Shown piece after piece: positions 31,282 to 40,658 of a stretch of DNA of 64,000 bases. Each line of letters opens with the position of its first letter. Within the stretch, counting starts at the first letter, position 1. The stretch comes from Lachnospiraceae bacterium UBA3804 (GTDB lineage Bacteria > Bacillota > Clostridia > Lachnospirales > Lachnospiraceae): the NCBI GenBank assembly GCA_002368665.1, contig DFEK01000001.1, positions 213,643-277,642 on the forward strand, in the 5' to 3' direction. The translations under genes were made by a program, and so were the position numbers. The notes under the pieces are model-generated. The model searched no databases and was not told where the DNA came from. It saw nothing but the letters and a program-made list of their open reading frames with translations.

Positions 31282-32703
31282 ATGTACGAGTATAATGACA
31301 ATCCCGGATTTGAGAATCGTCCGGTTTACATGAATGAAAAGAGCAACCTTCTTGAGATCGAAGAGAAAATGTATATCCTTGACGATGTCAAGAAGCCGAA
31401 TGTTTTCCGTAATATGTTTCCGTATTCGGAGGTTCCGAAATGTCCTTTCAATGACAAGATCGTGCCTCACAATATGCCTCGTGAAATCTGGATTACGGAT
31501 ACGACATTCCGTGACGGACAGCAGTCCAGAGCTCCTTATTCCACGGAACAGATTGTGACCATTTATGATTATCTTCACAGACTCGGTGGTCCCAAGGGCA
31601 TGATCCGTGCATCTGAGTTTTTCTTATATTCCAAGAAAGACCGTGATGCGGTATATAAGTGCATGGAGCGCGGCTATCAGTTCCCGGAAGTTACCAGCTG
31701 GATTCGAGCATCCGAAAAGGATTTCAAACTCGTTAAAGAAATCGGTATGAAAGAGACCGGTATTCTGGTTTCCTGCTCCGATTATCATATTTTCCTGAAA
31801 TTAAAAATGACCCGCCGCGAGGCCATGGATCATTATCTTTCCATCGTCCGCCAGTGCCTGGATGAAGGCATTTCTCCGAGATGCCACTTAGAAGACATTA
31901 CCCGTGCGGATATTTACGGCTTCGTTGTTCCTTTCTGTATGGAACTGATGAAACTGATGGATGAGTATCATATTCCCATTAAAATCCGTCTTTGCGATAC
32001 CATGGGATACGGAGTTAACTTCTCCGGTGCCGCAATTCCCCGTTCCGTACAGGGCATTATCTATGCGGTTCATGTCAATGCCGGCGTTCCGCATGCGCTT
32101 TTGGAGTGGCATGGTCACAACGATTTCTACAAGGCAGTTACGAACTCCACAACCGCTTGGATCTACGGTTGCTCCGGAGTCAACTGTTCCTTATTCGGTA
32201 TCGGAGAAAGAACCGGTAATACACCGCTTGAGGCAATGGTATTTGAGTATGCCCAGTTAAAAGGTGATTTAAACGGAATGGATACGACCGTCATTACCGA
32301 ACTTGCGGAATATTACGAGAAAGTAATCGGATATAAGATTCCTCCCATGACACCTTTTGTTGGACGTAATTTCAATGTAACCCGTGCAGGAATTCATGCA
32401 GACGGACTTCTGAAAAACGAAGAGATCTACAGCATCTTTGATACGGACAAATTCTTAAACCGTCCCTGCAAATGCGCTGTATCCAATACTTCCGGACTTG
32501 CGGGTATTGCCATCTGGATCAATTCCACCTATCACTTAAAAGGCGATTCCGCAGTCGATAAGAAGGATAAGATCGTAGAAGAGATGAAGGCCTGGGTTGA
32601 CGAGCAGTACGAGCAGGGCCGTGTAACCGTCATGACCGACGACGAGCTGGATGCGAAGCTTCGCGAACTGATCTCCGCACTCGATATACCGCTTAATATT
32701 TAG
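31282..32703 (+). CDS. Probable Re-citrate synthase (homocitrate/isopropylmalate synthase family)
   Basis: 473 residues in the DRE-TIM metallolyase superfamily: D-T-T-F-R-D-G-Q (73-80), the metal site W-H-G-H-N-D (276-281), and the G-V-N-C-S-L-F-G-I-G-E-R-T-G-N segment. Family members condense acetyl-CoA with a 2-oxo acid. The neighbouring icd gene, and known Clostridia where this type of protein is a Re-face citrate synthase, favour oxaloacetate as substrate and glutamate synthesis as the purpose. Homocitrate or isopropylmalate synthase remains possible; no leuCD or aconitase gene is nearby. The ribosome binding site is GTGGAG. It may be transcribed through the structured leader. Confidence 0.75.
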   Translation: MYEYNDNPGFENRPVYMNEKSNLLEIEEKMYILDDVKKPNVFRNMFPYSEVPKCPFNDKIVPHNMPREIWITDTTFRDGQQSRAPYSTEQIVTIYDYLHRLGGPKGMIRASEFFLYSKKDRDAVYKCMERGYQFPEVTSWIRASEKDFKLVKEIGMKETGILVSCSDYHIFLKLKMTRREAMDHYLSIVRQCLDEGISPRCHLEDITRADIYGFVVPFCMELMKLMDEYHIPIKIRLCDTMGYGVNFSGAAIPRSVQGIIYAVHVNAGVPHALLEWHGHNDFYKAVTNSTTAWIYGCSGVNCSLFGIGERTGNTPLEAMVFEYAQLKGDLNGMDTTVITELAEYYEKVIGYKIPPMTPFVGRNFNVTRAGIHADGLLKNEEIYSIFDTDKFLNRPCKCAVSNTSGLAGIAIWINSTYHLKGDSAVDKKDKIVEEMKAWVDEQYEQGRVTVMTDDELDAKLRELISALDIPLNI

Positions 32704-32727
32704 TAAATAAATCATTTTAAGAATACC

Positions 32728-32884
32728 TTGGGGGAGCCGCCTAGATTTGCATATTTACTCTCGGGCACGGCTCGCGCCTCGGTTGCTCACGTAGCGGTAC
32801 ATAAGGTTCGAAAGTACCGAACCTAAGTACCGACGTTGCGCAAACGACCCTCGGCTAAACAAACAAATCTCTCGGCTCCTGCAA
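32728..32884. other. Nested palindromic intergenic element B
   Basis: A roughly 155-bp imperfect palindrome. Outer stem: GGAGCCG (32733-32739) and AGATTTG (32743-32749) with CAAATCT (32864-32870) and CGGCTCC (32873-32879), with TTG/CAA flanks. Inner stem: ACGT, CGGTAC (32795-32800) and AGGTTCG (32804-32810) with CGAACCT (32818-32824), GTACCG (32827-32832) and ACGT. It fills most of the 225-bp gap between the Re-citrate synthase and icd genes. It carries no coding capacity and does not align clearly with copies A and C, apart from a shared GGCTCGC. Confidence 0.8.
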
Positions 32885-32928
32885 AGAGGATGTTTGAAAT
32901 GTTTATACATAAAGAAAAGGAGTTTCCC

Positions 32929-34134
32929 ATGAGCAAAATTCAGATGACCACCCCTTTGGTGGAAATGGACGGCGACGAAATGACCAGAATTCTCTGGCAG
33001 ATGATCAAGGATGAACTTTTACTTCCTTACATCGATTTAAAGACCGAGTATTACGATCTCGGTTTAAAACACAGAGATGAAACGGATGATCAGGTAACCA
33101 AGGATTCCGCCAATGCGACATTAAAGTATGGCGTTGCGGTAAAATGTGCAACGATTACGCCGAACGCAGCCAGAGTGGAAGAATATAACTTAAAGGAAAT
33201 GTGGAAGTCTCCGAACGGAACCATCCGTGCAATGCTTGACGGAACCGTTTTCCGCGCTCCGATCATCGTAAAGGGAATCGAGCCCTGCGTCAGAAACTGG
33301 GAAAAACCGATCACTCTTGCACGTCATGCATATGGCGATGTTTATAAAAATACCGAAATGAAGATTGACGGCCCCGGCAAAGCGGAAATCGTATTTACCG
33401 CCGATGACGGAACTGTTACCAGAGCTACGATTCATAATTTTGACGGTCCCGGTGTTGTTCAGGGAATGCACAATTTAGATCGTTCCATCGAGTCCTTTGC
33501 AAGAGCATGCTTTAATTATGCACTCGATACCAAGCAGGAACTCTGGTTTGCAACGAAGGATACGATTTCCAAGAAATACGATCATAATTTCAAGGATATT
33601 TTCCAGGAAATCTTCGATAACGAATACAAAGAAAAATTCGAAGCCGCAGGAATTACTTATTTCTACACCTTAATTGACGATGCGGTTGCACGTGTTATGA
33701 AGAGTAAGGGCGGTTTTATCTGGGCCTGCAAGAACTACGACGGAGACGTTATGTCCGATATGGTCAGCTCCGCATTTGGCTCACTGGCCATGATGACAAG
33801 TGTTTTGGTTTCTCCTTCGGGCGTATACGAATACGAAGCAGCACACGGTACCGTACAGCGCCATTATTACAAGCATTTAAAGGGAGAGGAAACCTCCACG
33901 AACTCCGTGGCTACAATCTTTGCATGGACCGGCGCTTTAAGAAAACGTGGAGAACTCGACGGAATCAAGGAACTTTGCGAGTTCGCCGACAGACTGGAGA
34001 AAGCAACAATTTCTACCATTGAGAGCGGAAAGATGACCAAGGATCTTGCCTTGATTACTTCTTTGAAAGATGTTACAGTATTAAATAGCGAACAGTTTAT
34101 CAAAGAGATTCGCGCAACGTTAGACAATCAGTAA
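32929..34134 (+). CDS. icd: NADP-dependent isocitrate dehydrogenase
   Basis: 401 residues from the ATG preceded by AAAGGAG (an upstream in-frame extension runs into palindrome B and is rejected). It matches the eukaryotic-type homodimeric ICDH: M-D-G-D-E-M-T-R-I-L-W, the isocitrate-binding T-I-T-P-N-A-A-R-V-E-E and S-P-N-G-T-I-R, and late E-A-A-H-G-T-V-Q-R-H-Y with the NADP-binding region. It oxidises isocitrate to 2-oxoglutarate with NADPH formation, feeding glutamate synthesis. With the preceding Re-citrate synthase it gives two of the three steps; aconitase is not in the window. Confidence 0.96.
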   Translation: MSKIQMTTPLVEMDGDEMTRILWQMIKDELLLPYIDLKTEYYDLGLKHRDETDDQVTKDSANATLKYGVAVKCATITPNAARVEEYNLKEMWKSPNGTIRAMLDGTVFRAPIIVKGIEPCVRNWEKPITLARHAYGDVYKNTEMKIDGPGKAEIVFTADDGTVTRATIHNFDGPGVVQGMHNLDRSIESFARACFNYALDTKQELWFATKDTISKKYDHNFKDIFQEIFDNEYKEKFEAAGITYFYTLIDDAVARVMKSKGGFIWACKNYDGDVMSDMVSSAFGSLAMMTSVLVSPSGVYEYEAAHGTVQRHYYKHLKGEETSTNSVATIFAWTGALRKRGELDGIKELCEFADRLEKATISTIESGKMTKDLALITSLKDVTVLNSEQFIKEIRATLDNQ

Positions 34135-34170
34135 CAGTTAACTTTATTTGTATCAAAAGGGGGATACTTT

Positions 34171-34893
34171 ATGGAGCTTAACCAACTGGCTAACAGGGGA
34201 AAACTGATTAATGGTTTAATTGTTTTTGCCAATGCGATTACATTTATCGTCTATATGATCGGCAGACGTCATTTTTCTTCCTGGTACGACTTGGATGCAA
34301 TTCAGAAAATCATTACGGCACAGAATGTTGTCCGAATCATTGCCGGTGCAATCGGTGTCGGAGGGCTTGTTTATACCATTATCCTGATGGGGCATAATCC
34401 TGAGAAGAAAATCAAAGGATTCGGCACCTTACTTGCAGCATGTATTGTTACCGTAGCTTTTGCGGCCATCGGTATCATGTTGGGTATCGTAATCTGGATC
34501 CTTTCCGGTATTTCCATTCGCCAGTTGGATCAATCCTTTAAAGAGGCATCTACGACCGATTCATGGGATCGTTACGCACAGAATGTGGTCGGCAACCAAT
34601 ATGGTGGCACGGATATTTACGGAAGCCCGTACGGTAATCAGGATGCGTACGGCAATCAGCAGTATGGCAGTCCATATAGTCAGAATGTGTATGGAGACCG
34701 GCAATACGGAAGTCCCTACGGTAATCAGGATATGTATGGCGGACAGGGCGCATATGCAGGTCAGAATGCATACAACAATCAGCAGATGCAGCAGAATGTT
34801 CCTCCTCAGAACATCCCTGCTCCCAAGGTCGCTTCCCATCCGAACGGATTCGGTGTTCAGGAAGAGCCGGAAATCGATTTCAGCGATTTATAA
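34171..34893 (+). CDS. Membrane protein with a Y/G/N/Q-rich low-complexity tail
   Basis: 240 residues. Three hydrophobic segments (about 13-30, 55-73 and 85-113) are followed by a tail (about 135-215) made of degenerate repeats such as Y-G-S-P-Y-G-N-Q-D-x-Y-G, rich in Tyr, Gly, Asn and Gln, resembling prion-like low-complexity domains. The last residues are acidic (P-E-I-D-F-S-D-L). I do not recognise a family for the membrane part. It follows icd by 36 bp with its own AAAAGGGGG ribosome binding site, and a terminator lies downstream. Confidence 0.65.
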   Translation: MELNQLANRGKLINGLIVFANAITFIVYMIGRRHFSSWYDLDAIQKIITAQNVVRIIAGAIGVGGLVYTIILMGHNPEKKIKGFGTLLAACIVTVAFAAIGIMLGIVIWILSGISIRQLDQSFKEASTTDSWDRYAQNVVGNQYGGTDIYGSPYGNQDAYGNQQYGSPYSQNVYGDRQYGSPYGNQDMYGGQGAYAGQNAYNNQQMQQNVPPQNIPAPKVASHPNGFGVQEEPEIDFSDL

Positions 34894-34916
34894 GTAACAA
34901 AATCTAAGGTATAATA

Positions 34917-34949
34917 AACCCGGAGAGTAAATCTTCGGGTTATTTTTTT
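34917..34949 (+). terminator. Intrinsic terminator
   Basis: AACCCGGAGA (34917-34926) pairs with TCTTCGGGTT (34932-34941, one G-T pair), then a run of seven T. Confidence 0.85.
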
Positions 34950-35008
34950 GCATGGATATTTCATGGATACATCTCTGTGGTTTAATAACTGCAGAAAGGA
35001 CAAATGTG

Positions 35009-35689
35009 ATGATGTATAAACTTTTGCTTGTGGAAGATGACAGACAGATCCGGGAAGTGATTGAGGATTATTTTACGGACGGTAAACGCAAGGAACATTT
35101 CGAAATCACTTCGGCAGCGGACGGTATTGCGGCGAAAAATTACATCGAGGAAGAAGAATTTGATCTGATTTTTCTCGATGTCATGCTGCCCGGACTGGAC
35201 GGTTTTTCGCTTTGCAGACTGATCCGGCGAAAGAGTGATGTGCCGGTCATGTTTTTAACGGCAAGGACCTTGGAAGAAGACGTTCTTCTCGGGTTTGAAA
35301 CTGGATGTGACGATTACATCACAAAACCGTTTTCTTTGGCACAGCTTTATGCCAAGGCCATTGCTTTGCTTCATCGATCGAAAGGAACCGTGATCGGAGG
35401 AGATTTGGTTATCGGAAACATTTGCATCAACGAAGAGTCAATGAGTGTAAAAGTATCGGGCGAAGAAATCCGTCTGATGCCGAAAGAATTTGACCTTCTT
35501 AAGTATTTTATGCATCATAAGCAAATTGTTCTTTCCAGAGACGCATTGTTAAACGGTGTCTGGGGCATGGATTTCGAGGGCGGAGACAGGGTTGTGGATA
35601 ACCACGTAAAGAAACTTCGCAAAGCCCTCGGAAATGCCAGAAACCAGATTAAAACCGTAATCGGTAAAGGATATCGTTTTACCGAATAG
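35009..35689 (+). CDS. OmpR-family response regulator
   Basis: 226 residues from the first of two adjacent ATGs, preceded by AAAGGA. The receiver domain has the E-D-D acidic pair, phospho-acceptor Asp in L-I-F-L-D-V-M-L-P, T-A-R and T-K-P-F. The winged-helix domain has K-E-F-D-L-L and D-N-H-V-K-K-L-R-K-A-L-G. It is paired with the kinase gene 15 bp downstream. The target genes are unknown; the large lipase gene follows the operon but has its own promoter. Confidence 0.94.
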   Translation: MMYKLLLVEDDRQIREVIEDYFTDGKRKEHFEITSAADGIAAKNYIEEEEFDLIFLDVMLPGLDGFSLCRLIRRKSDVPVMFLTARTLEEDVLLGFETGCDDYITKPFSLAQLYAKAIALLHRSKGTVIGGDLVIGNICINEESMSVKVSGEEIRLMPKEFDLLKYFMHHKQIVLSRDALLNGVWGMDFEGGDRVVDNHVKKLRKALGNARNQIKTVIGKGYRFTE

Positions 35690-35704
35690 TCGTTAAGGGA
35701 GAGT

Positions 35705-37483
35705 ATGATGAAATTCAAAAAACGAAAGAAATTTGTTCATTTACCGATTCCGAGGATCCTGATTGCATGGACTGTGGCAGGGATTTTGTCCTTAGGATCC
35801 GTCATCTGGTTTTTTGGGTATACCAATGAATTTTTTGTAAGTCAAAACGCACAGCTTATGCATTGGACCGAACAGTATATCAACAAGGCTTTAAGAGATG
35901 ATACGCTGGAAGAAAATTACGGGTTGACGGTTATGTATATGGATTCTGCAATGGGCTATTTTGATGGGCTCGGAGTTCCGGACAGTCTGGCGGCGCTGAA
36001 TGCAAAGCAGTATGCTTATATCTGCGATACGAAGAATCAAAAAGTTGCTTGTGATACGTCTTTAAAACTGTCGATGGCATTTCTGGATTATGATGCCGGG
36101 AAAACCGTTTGTTATGTATGTCCGTTTGATGAATTATCGGACATTCCCGAATTTCAAAAGATGCGGGACAACTTAAATTTAAATGAACGTTCCTGGAAAC
36201 AGGCGACGGGAAAAATGCCAAGCTATAATTATACGGTTGAGGTAACGGATTATTATCTTGATGTCGAGAATCAGGTTTTCTATCCCGGAAACACAAGAAT
36301 TAGTGAGCACGTGTATTATACCTCTTTGACTTCATTTGCAGCCGCAAAGAATCAGACGAATGTATATTTCGTTGATTGCACGGATGCCCTGAAAGATAAA
36401 TGTGCCGGAATGAAACATGTTGTATTGGATCCGGACGGTTTTAAAAGGACGAATGCAGAGATTGCCGCGGCCGGTGAGCAGATTGGCGATTATCGAAAAC
36501 CTGTTGCGGTTATGGGATCCAATGACAGAGAAGCCGAATATATCAGGAAAAACTTTGTGGGATCTGCGGATGTTGAAGCGGTGAAAAACAATGAAACCGG
36601 TACGGTCAATCCCGGCCCGTTTTCTTTGGGAAGCCGCTTATACGAGCAAAGTATCGCCCTTGAAGGAGAGGAAGGCTTAGAACTTAGATATTATATGGTA
36701 CTTCCCGATCTGGTAAAGACCTATCAGCCGATAAATACGTTGATCCTGGTATTCTGGTTTGGATTTGCCACTTTAATCGCACTTCTGGTTACATTTATCA
36801 AATACAGAAAACTGCTGTATTTCTACCGCCTGGACGATTATCGGAAGACGATGATGAATTCCATGGCACATGATTTAAAGACCCCTCTGGCCTCGCTTAT
36901 GGGATATGCGGAGAATTTAAAGGAGAATGTGCAGACGGAGAAAAGAGATCATTACGCTTCCTCAATTTACGAAAATGCGGAATACATGAACGGAATCATT
37001 ATGGATGTCTTGGAATTGTCCAGGATGGAGGATTCCCATACGAAACCCCATAAGGAGAGTGTTAATCTTATCGGTCTAAGTGAAGAACTAAAAGAACAGT
37101 TCGCCCCGCTGCTTAAAGAAAAGAATCTGACTTTGGAAACGGAAGGGAAATTCAATCGAAGAGCGGATAAAACCATGATGAAGAGGGCTATGGAGAATCT
37201 TTTGACCAATGCGATCAAATATACCAAAGAGGGAGGAAAGATTCGTATTTATGCCAGACATATTCCGTTTAATGAAAAACTGATCTTTGAAAACGCCCCG
37301 ATTGATAAAATTCAGACAAAGACAAATAAACTCTGGGAAGCTTTTGTCAAAGGTGACGACAGCCGAAGTGAAAAGAACGGAACAGGTCTTGGCTTATCGA
37401 TTGTAAACAGCATTTTGCATCTGAATAACCTGAAAGGGAAAATCATATGCAAGGGCGATTCGTTCAAAGTAGAGATTAAATAG
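35705..37483 (+). CDS. Membrane sensor histidine kinase without HAMP domain
   Basis: 592 residues. Transmembrane segments lie near 17-37 and 344-365, enclosing an extracytoplasmic region of about 305 residues with no recognised fold. The second segment leads almost directly to the HisKA domain, with phospho-acceptor H389 in M-A-H-D-L-K-T-P-L, so a HAMP linker is missing or very short. The HATPase has N-L-L-T-N-A-I-K-Y and G-T-G-L-G-L-S-I-V. The sensor is large for its class and may bind a peptide or polysaccharide ligand. Cognate to the response regulator upstream. Confidence 0.92.
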   Translation: MMKFKKRKKFVHLPIPRILIAWTVAGILSLGSVIWFFGYTNEFFVSQNAQLMHWTEQYINKALRDDTLEENYGLTVMYMDSAMGYFDGLGVPDSLAALNAKQYAYICDTKNQKVACDTSLKLSMAFLDYDAGKTVCYVCPFDELSDIPEFQKMRDNLNLNERSWKQATGKMPSYNYTVEVTDYYLDVENQVFYPGNTRISEHVYYTSLTSFAAAKNQTNVYFVDCTDALKDKCAGMKHVVLDPDGFKRTNAEIAAAGEQIGDYRKPVAVMGSNDREAEYIRKNFVGSADVEAVKNNETGTVNPGPFSLGSRLYEQSIALEGEEGLELRYYMVLPDLVKTYQPINTLILVFWFGFATLIALLVTFIKYRKLLYFYRLDDYRKTMMNSMAHDLKTPLASLMGYAENLKENVQTEKRDHYASSIYENAEYMNGIIMDVLELSRMEDSHTKPHKESVNLIGLSEELKEQFAPLLKEKNLTLETEGKFNRRADKTMMKRAMENLLTNAIKYTKEGGKIRIYARHIPFNEKLIFENAPIDKIQTKTNKLWEAFVKGDDSRSEKNGTGLGLSIVNSILHLNNLKGKIICKGDSFKVEIK

Positions 37484-37485
37484 CA

Positions 37486-37513
37486 AAATCGGAGAGGAAA
37501 CTCTCCGGTTTTT
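37486..37513 (+). terminator. Intrinsic terminator of the second two-component operon
   Basis: AAATCGGAGAG pairs with CTCTCCGGTTT across a GAAA tetraloop (37497-37500), then T. Confidence 0.9.
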
Positions 37514-37550
37514 GTTGAGATCAACATTTCTTTTGCTTTCTTGATTCTTT

Positions 37551-37559
37551 TGGTATAAT
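37551..37559 (+). promoter_or_regulatory. Extended -10 promoter of the lipase gene
   Basis: TGgTATAAT (37551-37559) with only loose -35 candidates (TTTTGC at 37531), 45 bp before the start. Confidence 0.55.
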
Positions 37560-37603
37560 AGAGATGTTATACGATACGTAGTTTTAAGGGAAAGGATACG
37601 CTT

Positions 37604-40600
37604 ATGGGCAAAAAACTGAGAAAAATTGTAAACAGGGGAATTACGGTTACACTGAGTCTTCTTTTGGTGGCAGGGAATCTGCCGCTGTCGGCGTTTGCGA
37701 AAGAAACGGATAGATCCTATGTCACGGAAGGAACATATCAGTATTCTTCCAATGAAGGGGAAAATCTCCAGGCAACGGACTCCTTTGTTTATCGGGATGA
37801 CTGTTTTATGCGATCCTCTTACCTTGGCTGTACGCATATTCAGACTCTTTCCGCACAGCTTTGTATTTCCACGGCAAGCTATTACGGCGCTGCGCAGGAT
37901 ATTTATGAAAAAGACAGCTCCGACTGCCAGCATAACGCCGTTGAGATGATGAAAGCCATGGGCTTTGAAAACGTGGAAGACAATACCTATTGTCATACGG
38001 AGAAATTGGAAAACAGCGCCGGAGTGGTTGTCGGAAGCAGAAGTGTCAGTGCTTACGGTAAAGACTATACTCTGCTTGCCATTGCACCCAGAAGTGCCGG
38101 ATATAAGCAGGAGTGGGCCGGCAATTTTAACGTCGGTGACGGCAATATTCATGCCGGTTTTAAAGCGGCACGTGATGAAGATCTGCGTTTTATCAAGCAG
38201 TATATCGAAAATCACGGAATCACCGGAAATCTGAAAGTCTGGGTAACCGGACACAGTCGCGGATCTGCGGTTGCCAATTTAATCGGTGGATTCTTTGCCG
38301 ATGGAGGAATTGAATATTTCGGCTCTGATGTCAGCATTACTCCCGAAGATGTTTATTGTTATACCTTCGCCAGTGTGCGAACCATTAAAGACGGTGCGCC
38401 CAAAAACGAAGTCCTCAGCGTGGAAGGTGCAAGAGGCGGAGAGTATGCGGGACTGGACACTCCGGGTGAAGCCTGGAATTATACCGCGGGCGGAAATATA
38501 GACATTCACGCCGAATGCTATAACGGCATTCATAATTACCCTTTTGATTATGATTTCATCACTTATTTGCCCCCTGAGTCCTGGGGATTTGAATATTACG
38601 GTCAGGTACTGGACCTTCGTAAAGTTCCGAATGCGGTTTCCGATGAAGCTATGCTTTCCGAACTGCAAAGTATGAATGAACATTGCTATCAGGATGCGGT
38701 AAAAGGAGATTACCGGAATTTCAAAGATGTAACGCTTAATCCCGGGGAGATTAAGAATATTTCCTTTGACGAAGAGGCCGAGACGAAGGATATTATTGAA
38801 CAGATTAAGAGTAACGAGAATCTGTTCATCGGTGAAGTGAAGGGCGAACAGGGATATGCGGATGTTGTAAGCGAAAGATTGAAAGGACTGACTTCCCTTG
38901 CAGCAACGAATGAGGAATATGTCAATAACGGAATGCAGGATACGCTTGTTGCAACCGCAGGAATCTACGGAATGTGCCTGCTTCAGTACAACAATGAAAT
39001 GATCGGGGACGGATCTGTTCTGGCGAAGCCGCTTTTGCTTGGTTATCTTTCCTATGCAAGCGAATCACTTGTCGCCGAAGGTTGTGCATCAAACGAAACC
39101 GAAGCGGTCGGTATTGCGCTTTTGGAACTCATTGACTGGCTTACCGAAGCGGGAATCGGAGCGCATGATATAAAGAACCTTACCGTGGATGAGTTTATTG
39201 TTATTGTCGCCCAGTATGTTGCAGAGAATAAGGATACACCGTTATTTACCATGATCAGGGAAGAACTTAATAAAAAAGAGACTGATTCTGATATGCTTTT
39301 AACCGTTTTCCATCAACTATTGGTTCGTTACATAGATGACAGAGAGGCGAAATTCGGTGATGCCCTTATCGATGGGTTATCCGCCTTTGTCAACGGACCG
39401 GGTACCGAAAGTGATTATTATTCCGATTTCCTATTTTATCATCCAGACAAAAATCCCCCGACGGCTCAGGACGCGAGATATAATGCCTATTACAATTTGT
39501 ATAATACTCTTTATTTGGCATCCATTTTTATGGGCCTTGATGTTGGCGATTTAAGTTACTTTGGTGATGAAATACCGGATATGGATCAGCGCAACGGAAA
39601 CGGACAATTCATCGATATGATTGGTTCTTTTCTACCTCTTTTGCTTATGGATGAAAACAAAAATAAGCTTACCGTATCTCAGGCAGCCGACCAGGCCTTT
39701 GAAAAAGCGCTTATCACGGTTGAAGATAACCTGTTTGCTGCTATAGAAGCTAACGGTAATCCGTACGGAGATCAGTTTAACTTAGATCTGCACGGTCATT
39801 TTGCAACCCTTCGGTCGAATTCCGATCTGTTCAGAAATATTCTCATTCGACTGTTATTTTATAGAGAAGACACATCCTTCAGTACGGAATACAACCTGCG
39901 TAAAATTGCATCATTCCTTTATAATGTGCAGATTGTTCCGCCTGCGCACTACAACGAAGTATATCTTGCCTGGTGTAAAGCTGCCGAGAAGGCGGAAACG
40001 GATGAGCATTATATCGAATTTGTGGAAAAGAAAGATGCCAGCTGTACTGAGGCAGGAAATATCGAATACTGGCTGCTTCACGAAAAGACCGGGGATAAGT
40101 ATTTTACGGATTCCAAACTGTCTGCAGAACTGACTAAGGACAAGATTACCGTTCCGGCCAAAGGTCATGTGCCTGATACAGCCGTAATCGAATGCAGAGT
40201 AGAGCCTACGGAAACCAAGGAAGGCGGATACGATGAGACGCAGTATTGTAAGGTTTGCTTTGCTGAGGTAACGAGACATCATGTAACCGTTCCGGCCAAG
40301 GGAGTTTCCAAGCCCGAATCGGAGAATACCAAGAAATCTTCCGATACGGTTATTGTTCCTTCTAAGGATAAAGAGAAAACTTCCGAGGATGCGAAGAAGA
40401 AAGAAGATCAGTCCAAGACCGAAAATAAAGATACCGGCGAAGAAATCAAGGAAAAAGATTCCGAGAAAGAATCGAGCATTGTTCCGTTTAAGCCGGTAAC
40501 AGACGATGAAAAGAAAGATGTTCAGGATACCGAAAAGGCGAAACTGCCGCTTCCTGTGTGGTTTATCATTATCGGCGGTTCTGCACTTTTACTGGGATTA

Positions 40601-40651
40601 ATTATCTTTATTATTGCATATAATACAAATAAATCGGGGAAAGAGAAGTAA
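37604..40651 (+). CDS. Secreted, membrane-anchored lipase-family protein
   Basis: 1015 residues. An N-terminal signal peptide (about 1-33, ending S-A-F-A) predicts export. The lipase-3-like alpha/beta-hydrolase core has the nucleophile elbow G-H-S-R-G (S218), preceded by the I-H-A-G-F segment and followed by V-A-N-L. A long helical region of unknown role (about 380-800) follows. Near 815-905 are two copies of the Lachnospiraceae surface motif with A-S-C-T-E-A-G-N-I-E-Y-W and V-P-A-K-G. A K/E/D-rich linker then leads to a C-terminal transmembrane anchor (about 982-1005) with a basic tail. The substrate is unknown. It is transcribed alone and converges with the ABC-F gene. Confidence 0.85.
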   Translation: MGKKLRKIVNRGITVTLSLLLVAGNLPLSAFAKETDRSYVTEGTYQYSSNEGENLQATDSFVYRDDCFMRSSYLGCTHIQTLSAQLCISTASYYGAAQDIYEKDSSDCQHNAVEMMKAMGFENVEDNTYCHTEKLENSAGVVVGSRSVSAYGKDYTLLAIAPRSAGYKQEWAGNFNVGDGNIHAGFKAARDEDLRFIKQYIENHGITGNLKVWVTGHSRGSAVANLIGGFFADGGIEYFGSDVSITPEDVYCYTFASVRTIKDGAPKNEVLSVEGARGGEYAGLDTPGEAWNYTAGGNIDIHAECYNGIHNYPFDYDFITYLPPESWGFEYYGQVLDLRKVPNAVSDEAMLSELQSMNEHCYQDAVKGDYRNFKDVTLNPGEIKNISFDEEAETKDIIEQIKSNENLFIGEVKGEQGYADVVSERLKGLTSLAATNEEYVNNGMQDTLVATAGIYGMCLLQYNNEMIGDGSVLAKPLLLGYLSYASESLVAEGCASNETEAVGIALLELIDWLTEAGIGAHDIKNLTVDEFIVIVAQYVAENKDTPLFTMIREELNKKETDSDMLLTVFHQLLVRYIDDREAKFGDALIDGLSAFVNGPGTESDYYSDFLFYHPDKNPPTAQDARYNAYYNLYNTLYLASIFMGLDVGDLSYFGDEIPDMDQRNGNGQFIDMIGSFLPLLLMDENKNKLTVSQAADQAFEKALITVEDNLFAAIEANGNPYGDQFNLDLHGHFATLRSNSDLFRNILIRLLFYREDTSFSTEYNLRKIASFLYNVQIVPPAHYNEVYLAWCKAAEKAETDEHYIEFVEKKDASCTEAGNIEYWLLHEKTGDKYFTDSKLSAELTKDKITVPAKGHVPDTAVIECRVEPTETKEGGYDETQYCKVCFAEVTRHHVTVPAKGVSKPESENTKKSSDTVIVPSKDKEKTSEDAKKKEDQSKTENKDTGEEIKEKDSEKESSIVPFKPVTDDEKKDVQDTEKAKLPLPVWFIIIGGSALLLGLIIFIIAYNTNKSGKEK

Positions 40652-40658
40652 GAAAGAA

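Noticed and set aside
32836..32928. N-terminal extension of isocitrate dehydrogenase
   Set aside because: It reads through part of palindrome B; the ATG at 32929 has an AAAGGAG site and gives the normal family start.
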